NCBI GenBank assembly: GCA_037953625.1
Contig: CM075655.1
Location: 29,034,001 to 29,098,000, forward strand
Direction of reading: 5' to 3'
Length of the DNA: 64,000 bases
Source of the DNA: Crotalaria pallida
Taxonomy: Eukaryota; Streptophyta; Magnoliopsida; Fabales; Fabaceae
Shown: positions 54,528 through 64,000 of the stretch, piece after piece
Position numbering within the stretch: the first letter of the stretch is position 1
Layout: each line of letters starts with the position of its first letter
The notes under the pieces: model-generated
What the model saw: the letters and a program-made list of their open reading frames with translations, nothing else
Database searches by the model: none
What the model was told of the DNA's origin: nothing
Position numbers and translations under genes: made by a program

Positions 54528-57500
54528 TGTAACATCCCAAAGTTTCGCTTGTATTAAATAACGAAATTTACTAAATTAATTAATGAATCCTTATAATTTA
54601 TCGTCCTTAAAACTTATCGTCAGAGTGTAGAGCATTTTTATAAAGTATCCTATAATATATCATACTTATATATTTTAAAGTAGAATCGTTAAAACAGTTA
54701 CCCTTATTGAAAAATATATTTCTATACTTTAATTTGCTTTCGCAATATTTAATTATTAAATTTGTTTTAAGAACTTCAAGACTTTTAACTTTATGATTTT
54801 ATAGAAGTAATTATTTGATGCTTACATTTTATTATTAGTATATCTTGAGATTTAAAATAAACAAATAAAGAAAAAAAAATGGTATTAGTGTTTTAAAACT
54901 ATACTAACACAAGTAATAATAACAATAATAATAATAAATAAATAAATAAATAAAAAGAAAAAGAATAATAATAATAATAATAATGTAATAAAAAAAAAGA
55001 CAAAGAAGGAAGAAGTGAGTCACGTGTGTGAGTGTGTATGCATATGAGGGCAAAGGCCCTAATCATCTTCAACTAAAAGGGTGGGGTTTCCGCCGCCACC
55101 CCCTACCCCCAATACCCATCTTCAGTTGGCCCTTCCTTTCTCGTCCGTCTCTCTAGCCGTTGCCGGTGTCGCCATCAACACCATTGCCGCCACGAAGCTC
55201 GCACCGCCGCTCTCCTCCCTCACGGTCCCTGTCTCTTTCTCTAAATCAACCAAACTCAGTGTTTTCTCTCTCCTGTCTTCTTCTCCACCTTCGATCGGTC
55301 CTTTCTCTCTCCGCCAGCCTCCAGTGCCAACCACCATCGCCTACGACGCTAGAACGAACCGCCGCTCGTTGTCTAGTCACCACCGTGACATGAGGCTGCC
55401 TCTCCCTCCCTTGTTCTTGGTCGCGCCTCTGCCATGGGAGCCTCCACCGTCGCTGTTCGCGTCGGAACCGCCTTCCGGAACCGCCTTCACCTCCAGTCAC
55501 CGCCACCTTTTCCCTTTCCTGGTTTGTGGTGCTGTTGCTATGGATGCCGGGTTTGTGGGTTGTGTACCGGTTCGGCCATGAACCGAACCGGGTCGAAGCG
55601 GATGTGGTTTTTTTTTTTGCTGATTGGGGTTTGTTGCTGCTGTTGGTTGGGTTCAACCGAATCGGGCCGGTGCGGATGCTTGGATCGGGATCGAATGGAC
55701 CGTTGCCGAATCGAGAGCTCTTTGCACGTCTTCAAATTGGTTCTAATAGAACCCTGAGGTAAGGGGTGTTTTACCTTGCTTTAGAGAGTACTTTCTAATT
55801 AGTTATAATATCTGCTAAAAATATATGGGTATGTTTGTGAATGAATCTTAGGGTAATTAATCGAGACTAAAGGTAAGAATAAAAGAAAATCTAATTGGAT
55901 AGTGTGATTTGGAATATGTGTTTTAAGTGAAAAATGTAAATATGGACTGTCGCATGTTATAGATTATGATGTATGTTTGCTATTTGATTTTATATATGCT
56001 CAAGGTTAAAATGCTATTATATATGGTTATGGGGAAAAATGTAAATATGCTCGGAATGTACTTAAGTTGATTGTAAAATGATGATAGATGTATAAGTTAA
56101 GGGATAATTGAAATAACTGAGAATTTAATGGTGATGATGATAAGTGGAATTATGTGTGTGAAAAATGAAAGAGGATGAATTTATGGATTATAATTGTGTA
56201 TGTATGAATGACCCTCCCAAAGGGAGTGCGAATATGTGAATGTGTATGAATGACCCTTCCAATGGAAGTGAGAAAATGTATAATTTAATGGACCCTCCCT
56301 AAGGGGAGCGTGAAAATATATAAATGGACCCTCCATAACGGAGCGTGTATATAAATGGACCCTCCCTAAGTGGAGCGTGAAAATATATAAATGGACCCTC
56401 CATAACGGAGCGCGTATATAAATGGACCCTCCCTAAGTGGAGCGTGAAAATATATAAATGGACCCTCCATAACGGAGCGCGTATATAAATGGACCCTCCC
56501 TAAGTGGAGCGTGAAAATATATATATGGACCCTCCATAGCGGAGCGTGTATAGGAATGAACCCTCCATAATGGAGCGTGAATAATGGACCCTCCTAAGGG
56601 AGCGTGATTATATATGTAAAGGACCCTCCATAAAGGAGTGGATATGTGTATGTATATGGACCCTCCATAGAGGAGTGGATAGATGTTTGTTATGGACCCT
56701 CCGAAAGGAGTGGATTGAGATGTGTGATGGACCCTCTATATTTGAGCGGATGTATGAATGGAAAATGTGGATAAAAGTGCAAAGTGTGAAATGTGAATGA
56801 AAATGTGGATGTAGGTATGTAAGCGTAGAAGTGGAATAGAAAAGAGAATGAGAAATATCAATGGAATTGTATGTTGTGAAATCAGAATGTGAAAGGTAAA
56901 TGAAGAAGAGAATGTGAAATATAAAAGTAAATAAGTGATGTATTTGGAATAGGTGAAATTTGTAATTAGATGATAATTGATAATGTGTGTGAGAGGGTTA
57001 TTCACTAGAAAGTAGACAGAAGAATGAGATTAATGAGAAAATATGGAAAAGCTAATATGGACATAATGAACAAGAGATGAAGAAATGAGATTGTTGTTTG
57101 TGTTTGAGCATGCTGGTTTGACTAAATGGAAATATATGTGCTATGTGCTAATTGTGTTTGACTTGGTAGGTCATTATGTCTATTTAGAAACTACTTTCTA
57201 CTTCATGTGTAAAGCTCACCCTTGCAACCATTTTTACAGGTTCAAAGTTTGAGCAAACACAGTTTCAGGCCGAACAGGAATGACACTCCACCACGTGGAG
57301 TGCTCGATCGTTATTTTATGAGTGGACTGTAGTTTAATTATGTGAAAAACTATTATTTTTGTAATTTTGAATATGTAATAGTTATGTGCCCTGAAGTGTA
57401 CTAATTGGGCTTTAGGTTTGATCTGATTATTTTTCTATTGTGTATTATGTTTTTAAATAATTCTGGACTGACAGGTATAAACAGGAAATTTTGGTAAAGT

Positions 57501-57629
57501 CCGATAAACAAAGGAGACTTTGTCCGTTTTTCCGGAAAAATATTCATAAGTATTTTAATTTAAAAAGAAATTTTCAAGTCCATATTTTTATAACACTCAA
57601 TTTAATTAAATATTTGTGAGAGTGTTACA
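54528..57629 (+). mobile_element. E2 3' LTR body with a second, copied head, 3102 bp
   Basis: Starts TGTAACATCCCAAAG, ends GAGAGTGTTACA, followed by the target duplication CGAGG (57630-57634). Its head shares three variants with the 5' LTR against the head at 53535. It lacks the MITE. In the leader region a 19-base deletion relative to the 5' LTR shifts the frame of the Pro-rich ORF. The minisatellite is at 56205-56760. Confidence 0.92.
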
Positions 57630-57634
57630 CGAGG

Positions 57635-57711
57635 CATAGGCGACGACTTGCCCTTCTTGCATCAAAACGCACCCAAGGCCTTGTTTCGACGCGTCACAGT
57701 ACACATCAAAG
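57635..57711 (-). pseudogene. pol: E1 RNase H N-terminal fragment between E2 and E3
   Basis: On the minus strand the segment reads VYCDASKQGLGCVLMQEG, the start of the gypsy RNase H domain, in frame with 44334 across the E2 insertion. It is cut at 57711 by the E3 LTR. The rest of E1 (RT, gag, 5' LTR) would lie beyond E3, outside the window. Confidence 0.9.
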
Positions 57712-59826
57712 TGTTGGAAGTCAAGCTTTCCCAAGGACTTCAAGTGCAAATATTCTATATGGTTTTGATGATAACAAACCAAAGATTCTCAAGTTCATAT
57801 CAAGTGCAATCACAAGATCTTCATCCTTCAAGTCAAGCTTCAAGTTGAAGAATCAAACAAATGAAGTTGAAGGCTCAAGCAAATGAAGATGTTAAACCTT
57901 TCCCTTAGGACATTATGTAAGGCAATGAAGTCAAGGTTTATATTATGTTAAAAGGCCAATATAAGTTTTTCTAAAATATATTTTTCGTAATTAAGGAGAA
58001 GAAAAAGAAGTTTTGTGAAAATCAGTTTTTCTATCTTAGTTTCTGTGAAAATACCTGATGTTACAAAACTCTGAATATTTTTATGTATGCGAGAGGGAGT
58101 AATCGATTACTTGCCTAAGTTAATCGATTAACTTTGTTGCATCATAGAAAAATCAGAGAGTTTGTAATCGATTAAGTGAACTTTGCTAATCCATTACTTT
58201 CTTATGAGAGTAATCGATTACATAGCTCAAGTAATCGATTAAAATTGTTGCATCATATATTTTCCTGAGACAAAGTAATCGATTATTGCTTTGTAGTAAT
58301 CGATTACATGATGTTGCATCATACAATTATCAGAGGCTCTGTAATCGATTATTAGAATAGTGGTAATCGATTATATGTGTTGCATCATACATTAAACAGA
58401 AGTGAAGTAATCGATTACATGCATGTGATAATCGATTACTGGTTTTTAAAATGAATTTCAAAGTTTCTATTTTTAAAGGGATAATCGATTACCTCCCTGA
58501 AGTAATCGATTACCTCAAGTTTTATTGAAAAACGTGTCAGAATCATTTTGATTTATTTCCTGATTTGTTTTTACTTAATTGATTCTGATTTATTTTCAAA
58601 ATTCGAATTTGATTTTATTTTTGAAAATATTCCTTTTTTGTTTTAAGAATCAAATCCTTGATTTATTTTCTAAATCTTTTTTATTTGGTTTTGATTTTAA
58701 AACTTAAATAATTTTATTTCCAAAATCGTTTTTGATTTGATGATGATTCTTTTTTTCAAATTCAAAATTCAAATTTCAAATCTTTGGTTTTAATTCTTAA
58801 ATATTTTATTTTATGTTTTGATTTGATTTTGATTTCAATACTATCTCTATTTATTTTGTTTTGGAAAATCATTTCATTCTTCTACATTGAACCAATCTGA
58901 TATTCACGCTTCATCTTCTTCTTCTCTATCAACTTCTGGTTTTTCACGCTAAATCTTTTTGAAGAAAACTAAACCTTATTTTGGCCTTGTAACAACCTTA
59001 TCTAGACTTCATTATCCTAGTGCTATATTGTTGTATCTGTGTTGCTTAGAACACAATTGTTAGAGTGGCCTTTATTGTTGTATCAGCACTATTGAGAGTG
59101 CACTATAGGTCTTGTACCAAATCACTCATACCATAACCAGTGTTGTAAGGGGTGTGTAACCTTTAGTGACTAGGGAGTGAAGCTCCTAGTGCGGACCTGT
59201 TGCGTTCGTGGTTGTAGGGTGAGGAACCCTTTGTTGTGTGGGTAGTGCTAGACGAACGGTGGGTCACCTAGTAGTTAGGCTATCTGGAAATCTAGGAAAG
59301 GTTTTCCTAGTTGTGTATCGAGGTCCCTGGCGAAAGGAGGTTCCTAGTAGCTTGCGGGGCGCTCTGGTTGTACTTGGGGACGCGTGGCGTCTTGGTTTAG
59401 TGAAAAGCTCAAGCGGGTCGCTTGGGGACTGGAGTAGGCCGGGTTTGCCGAACCAAGATAAAATCACCGGTGCAATCTCTTCTATCCCTCATCTCTTTAA
59501 TTTTCCGTTGTTATTGTTGCATGTGGTGCATTGTTATAATTATTCTTCTTGCAACGTTAATATAATATATATTAATTTAATTATTTTAAATTAATCAACG
59601 CGCGTTAGACCTTTCGTTGTTATTGTGTTTCTTATCTTCGCGCGTAATATTAATCGTTGTTATTATTGTTTGCTTCCGCTTGCGTAATCGTTTTCATCGT
59701 TTTAAGAGTTTTCCGCTGCAAAATTTATTTATTTGATTAAAAACGATTTGAAACCAATGTTTTCGTAAACACCCAATTCACCCCCCTCTTGGGTGTCGGC
59801 TGCCAATCCTATCAATAATTCTAACA
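57712..59826 (+). mobile_element. 5' LTR of SIRE-like Copia element E3, 2115 bp
   Basis: Begins TGTTGGAAGTC and ends ATTCTAACA just before the primer-binding site. The first 436 bases match the 3' LTR start at 63565-64000 with seven substitutions by my count. It holds seven pairs of TAATCGATTA palindromes (58100-58515) and a hairpin with a C-rich loop near its end (ACACCCAA 59769-59776, TTGGGTGT 59789-59796). Confidence 0.93.
58100..58515. promoter_or_regulatory. Seven pairs of TAATCGATTA palindromes in the E3 LTR
   Basis: Core-to-core steps inside pairs are 21, 23, 21, 21, 22, 21 and 21 bp by eye (first pair 58102/58123; in the second pair one member reads ATCCAT). Between pairs, TTGCATCATA or a similar word recurs, so part of the array arose by tandem duplication. 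Confidence 0.55.
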
Positions 59827-59828
59827 AT

Positions 59829-59840
59829 TGGTATCAGAGC
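59829..59840 (+). other. Primer-binding site of E3
   Basis: TGGTATCAGAGC, complementary to the 3' end of initiator tRNA-Met, two bases after the LTR end. Confidence 0.92.
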
Positions 59841-59923
59841 TTCGTGCTCTGATAAAGGCCTAACAGCCTGAGCTAAAGATCCGTTGTAGATTGGCAGCGT
59901 TGGGATATTTTATTTGTTTTAAC

Positions 59924-61517
59924 ATGGAGGGTTTTTCATTCGATGAAGCACCATTTTTTGATGGAAATAATTTTCATTATTGGAGTGCGAGAATGAAAAT
60001 ATTTTTACAATCTATTAGCCTTCGTTTATTTCATGTTGTTCTTAATGGTTTTGATGAAAAATCTTCTTCCTTGAATTTTCAAGCTATGCATGTTTTGAAA
60101 AATGCTTTGAACCATGATGCATTTGCTATTATTGAGAATTGTGAAAATTCTAAGGATATTTGGGACACTTTACATCTACACTATGCTACTAATGATCTTG
60201 TTGAAAGTGTAAGTGTCCACAGGAAAGAGGAGAATGAACAACAAGAAGTTGCTATAGAACGTGAAAGGACCAACTCCCTAGACGAAGATTCTGATGATGA
60301 AAGTGAAAGCGTGGGGAGTAACTCAACAAGCGACTGTGATGACTTAGAGAGGATTTTTGAAACCTTTATGGACTCACTGGAGGAATCAAGTGACTCGGAT
60401 GCGAAATCAATGGCAGATGAAATTAAAACATCTGACTACTTGGATCATGAGGACCATGAGGTAATTTCAATTAGTCCTTGTTCTAAATCTCTACAATTTG
60501 CATATAATGATTTGAATGATGATTTGATATCTTTGAAAAATAAAAACTTGGACTCTTTACAAAAATTATCTCTAATTGAAAATGAAATTGATATTTTGAA
60601 AAATAGAGATATTTTTTGATAAAGAGATATTTTTAGAAAATAGCTCCTCAACTATTTTTGAAAATTGCATTAATATTGAAAAACGAGTTGAGGATGCACT
60701 CTTTGAATATAGTAACATTGAAAAATCCATTTGTTCAAATTCCTTGCTTGAATGTGAAAATGATGTCGTTATTCAAAAATCAAGCAAAGTGTTTGACAAT
60801 GAAATTTTTCAATGTGAAGTAAAAAATTCCAAGTTTTATGAAAATAATTTTGAAAAAGTCATATTATCATCCAAACCCATTACATGTAATTATTGTGGTA
60901 ATTTAGGACATATTTCTCATTTGTGCTTTTATCGGAAAAATTATAACATGAGAAATAGTTTGCAATGGGTTCCAAAGTTACCCAAGGAACCCAAGACTAA
61001 CCCCAAAGGACCCAAGATGAAATGGGTACCAAAAGCTTCTTTTAGTGTTGTGAATGTGCAGGAAATTAAACCAAAGGAAGAACAAATTGGACAAGGAAAG
61101 GGGAAGTCTATGAAAGTTATGGGTAAATGGTCCAAAAACAAACAATATGGTCAAAAGAGAAAGATGTTCACAACCAAAGCTTCTTGCGTGCAAAAAGGTG
61201 AAATCATAAGGTTGAGGACCTCATGGAAAAAGCAATGGCATAAACCAAGTGGAGGAGAAAAAGGGAAAATAACAAAGATGGTACCTAAGAGGACAAAAAC
61301 CAAATGGGTCGATCAAAGGAGAAAGATGCCTACCAACACCAAAGCTTCACATGAGAAAAATGGAAGATCCAATATGGTCAAAAATCAAAAGGTGAAACAA
61401 TGGGTAAAGGCAAGAACTTCATTGGTCAACAAACCTAAGGTATCTATCTCTTATTCCTCCTATGTCAATGACTATACAAAGGTATACTTGGACTATTCTA
61501 ATTTTTATTCATACTAA
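59924..61517 (+). pseudogene. gag: Copia gag of E3 with an internal deletion and a frameshift; no pol
   Basis: The start is ATG 59924 (MEGFSFDEAPFFDGNNFHYW), a standard Copia gag N terminus. After SKDIWDTLHLHYATND the rest of the capsid domain seen in E0 is missing and the chain goes to an acidic/Ser-rich linker, so a deletion is likely. The first frame stops at 60617-60619; the following frame continues (visible from ~60618) through a CX2CX4HX4C knuckle (CNYCGNLGHISHLC) and repeated KWVPK-type motifs, to a stop at 61515-61517. No protease, integrase or RT follows. Confidence 0.85.
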
Positions 61518-63552
61518 GGTGGATCATGGGTGCTAAATTTTTTTTTAAAAAAATAAAAATAAAAAAAATATATTTTTAATTATCATGATCACTCCTTAGT
61601 TGAATTAAATCATGTGTGCTTTACACCTTTTTGAAAATTCTTTTTAGCACATGATTATTTTTGGTATAGTCCTAGATACCTGTTACATATAGTGTGTTAC
61701 ATCATGTGTGGTTAAAATTTTTTTTCTATCACATGATTACACTTTATATGTGATGTTGTAATAGTGCATTGATATATAAGGCATGCCGAATTTACTTTTG
61801 AATATTTTGCATGAGGCATGACCCCTTTCTTGTAGTTAGTGCATTTGTTTTCATATTCTTCTTTCACAATATCTTTGATATTTGTGAAGAGCATTGCTAC
61901 TAATGTATAAGGATCCAAGTCTTTGGATACCAAAAGAAAAATTCTTAAGTAGTTTTGCAGGTATCTCTACTAGTGCCAAGCATTGGAGTTTTCAATACAA
62001 GAATGTATGCACTATGGACTTAAATGAAAAGATACCAAAGAAGGTCATGGACTCAATCAAGGGAAATGTGACTTGAATAGACACAAGTGGAGCTCTTATC
62101 ATGTTGTCCAACAAGGACGAGAGACGTAAAGGAAGAACTCCACAAGTGCACAAACAATCCCTATTACTCGTGAAAAATCAACACTTAAGATAAGTATCAC
62201 CATTCCTATTTATTTTTAACTATTTTATGTTACTTATCTTTGTGTTGCACATGTTTATCATGGTGCTGAAATTTTATTTATTCCTTCTTCGATATGCATG
62301 TACAAAACCTTTTTTTGAAGGATAAATTATTTTTTCAGCATACACTATATTCATGTGTTACTAACTCCTAAGGATCCAATTAACTTGGATACCAAGAGAT
62401 ACATGTGCTAATTAGTTTTGCAGGTATTCCTACAAGTATCAGTATGCAAGTCCTCTACAAACTTGGTTAATGGATTCAAATGAAAAGAGAACTGGGCAAT
62501 ACTCAAATACTTGAAGGTGATACGGCAATATCAAGATGATCTCTTGGAATGGGAAAAGGTTCAACACATTGAACAAGAGGAGACCATCCTTCAAAATGCT
62601 ACATGATGAACTTATCAATAGAAGGAACTCCAAAGCTCTCGATTTCAAATCATCACTATAAGTATCACTGATATTTATTTATTTTAATCATTTTATGATG
62701 ATTCTACTTATGATATGTGCTACATGATATTTTGTGCTGAAGTGCATTAAATATTTATTGTCATAGCATATAGGTCTTCAAATTTTTGTGATGATTATAA
62801 GCATACACATGTTTTAATGATGCATTTGATCTCCCTTTATATCTTGCTTGGTTGAATCATTCTTTTAGAAAGGGGGAGAAAAACTTTTTCAAATTTGCAT
62901 AAAAACATGTTTCGCCTCTTCACCTTATCTTGACATCATGTGCTTTTTTAAACTATGCTTTGGGACAAATTTTTTTTTTGTTTCCCATAACTCCTTATGC
63001 TGATGTCAAATAGGGGAAGATGTGAAAGTCTCTTACTTTAATCTCCTTGTTATTATTAATGCTTCTATCCAGTGTTTCAGGGGGAGTTTAGCATTTTGTT
63101 TAAATTGATCAAAAGGGGAGAGATATTTGACAAAAGACATGGGCTTAATGAAGACAAAAGGGGAAGAGAACCAGATGTCGTCGTCAAAACAAAAGGGATC
63201 ACGTGATAACTCCCATGGAAAGAAAAGTGAGAAGTCAAGCTTACTCATGGGGAGAAGAATTCTGAGCCTCATAGCATATCTGATGAATAACAAAAGGGGG
63301 AGAAGAAAAGTTCCAGCATAACAACAAGAGAAGAATTCTGAACCTACTTTTTGCTGTTGACAAAAGGGGGAGAAGAATTCCTGAATGATGCTTAATGATG
63401 CAAGGATGCGAAGCATTTAATTTGTTATATATCCTTTTTGTATCCTTGTTGTATTATTTGTGTTCTAGGGATAAGGATGTGTTTATTATATATACATTTG
63501 CTTGTATAAAACTTGTGATGCAGATCATTCAGAATACAGGCTTGTCATCATC
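61518..63552 (+). other. Noncoding 3' internal region of E3 with many polypurine-like tracts
   Basis: A roughly 500-base module is repeated in decayed form: AAGGATCCAA, GGATACCAA and TTTTGCAGGTAT occur in the same order near 61910-61962 and 62371-62428. Tracts of the form AAAGGGGGAGA or shorter lie near 62870, 63079, 63110, 63157, 63290 and 63364. No gene is recognised. Confidence 0.7.
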
Positions 63553-63564
63553 AAAAAGGGGGAG
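63553..63564 (+). other. Polypurine tract of E3
   Basis: AAAAAGGGGGAG directly before the 3' LTR; the plus-strand primer site by position. Confidence 0.85.
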
Positions 63565-64000
63565 TGTTGGAAGTCAAGCTTTCCCAAGGACTTCAAGTGC
63601 AAATATTCTATATGGTTTTGATGATAACAAACTCAAGATTCTCAAGTTCATATCAAGTGAAATCACAAGATCTTCATCCTTCAAGTCAAGCTTCAAGTTG
63701 AAGAATCAAGCAAATGAAGTTGAAGGCTCAAGCAAATGAAGATGTTAAACCTTTCCCTTAGGACATTATGTAAGGTAATGAAGTCAAGGTTTATATTATG
63801 TTAAAAGGCCAATATAAGTTTTTCTAAAATATATTTTTCATAATTAAGGAGAAGAAAAAGAAGTTTTGTGAAAATCAGTTTTTCTATCTTAGTTTCTGTG
63901 AAAATACCTGATGTTACAAAACTCTGAATATTTTTATGTATGCAAGAGGGAGTAATCGATTACTTGCCTAAGTTAATCGATTAACTTTGTTGCATCATAG
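63565..64000 (+). mobile_element. 3' LTR of E3, first 436 bp, cut by the window end
   Basis: Begins TGTTGGAAGTC and matches 57712-58147 with seven substitutions by eye, so the element is fairly young. The right target duplication is outside the window. Confidence 0.93.

Noticed and set aside
54528..57629. Independent solo LTR insertion flanked by CGAGG
   Set aside because: The left CGAGG and 593 bases of pol before it are identical to the 5' flank of E2, and the head at 53535 follows a polypurine tract. One element with a copied segment explains all of this; two insertions into the identical site do not.

Overview
This is a nuclear genomic window from a flowering plant, a dicot and most likely a legume (inference from the LTR and MITE types, not proven here). 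It holds one convincing host gene, an intron-rich plastid-type Era GTPase at 9850-16500 (+), inside a very dense field of LTR retrotransposons, a CACTA transposon and several MITEs. No rRNA, tRNA or CRISPR array was recognised.

Layout. 1-3921: 3' part of a SIRE/Maximus-like Copia element (called E0 here) with a gag broken by one stop codon, no pol, a noncoding tail and a 3' LTR. 3922-9478: AT-rich, noncoding, minus-oriented LTR-like remnant plus a tandem repeat. 9479-16500: a MITE and the Era-like gene, with two more MITEs in intron 1. 16501-21303: intergenic DNA with a possible orphan first exon, Stowaway MITEs and a ~172-bp tandem repeat. 21304-29285: minus-strand Ty3/gypsy element E6 with only gag and a protease remnant; its 5' LTR is cut to 251 bp. 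29286-31183: 3' end of a CACTA (En/Spm) transposon. 31184-37876: Tat-lineage Ty3/gypsy element E5 (+), with dual RNase H and an antisense ORF, much mutated. 37877-38918: LTR of a Copia element E4. 38919-57711: minus-strand chromovirus-like Ty3/gypsy element E1 (3' LTR, chromodomain-integrase, RNase H), split by insertions. 44335-57629: noncoding element E2 (+) inside E1, flanked by CGAGG, itself carrying a solo LTR of the E1 family (48368-51909, flanked by ATACC). 57712-64000: gag-only SIRE-like Copia element E3 (+) inserted in E1 77 bp beyond E2; its 3' LTR runs off the window.

The nesting order can be read from the breaks: E4 went into E5, E1 into E4, E2 and E3 into E1, and the E1-family solo LTR into E2. 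Several elements (E0, E2, E3, E6) lack reverse transcriptase and integrase, so they would depend on proteins supplied in trans.

The most unusual signals are: (1) paired 10-bp palindromes (TACTCGAGTA or TAATCGATTA) whose two members sit almost exactly 20 bp apart (21-23 bp for the second form), recurring in LTRs of both the Copia and the Gypsy superfamily; (2) a 156-codon ORF inside the E1-family LTR, kept in frame between two copies apart from one stop; (3) a repair scar in which 5' flank plus 5' LTR head of E2 were copied into its 3' LTR; (4) a GC-AG intron with an overlapping GT donor in the Era gene. All alignments and counts were made by eye.
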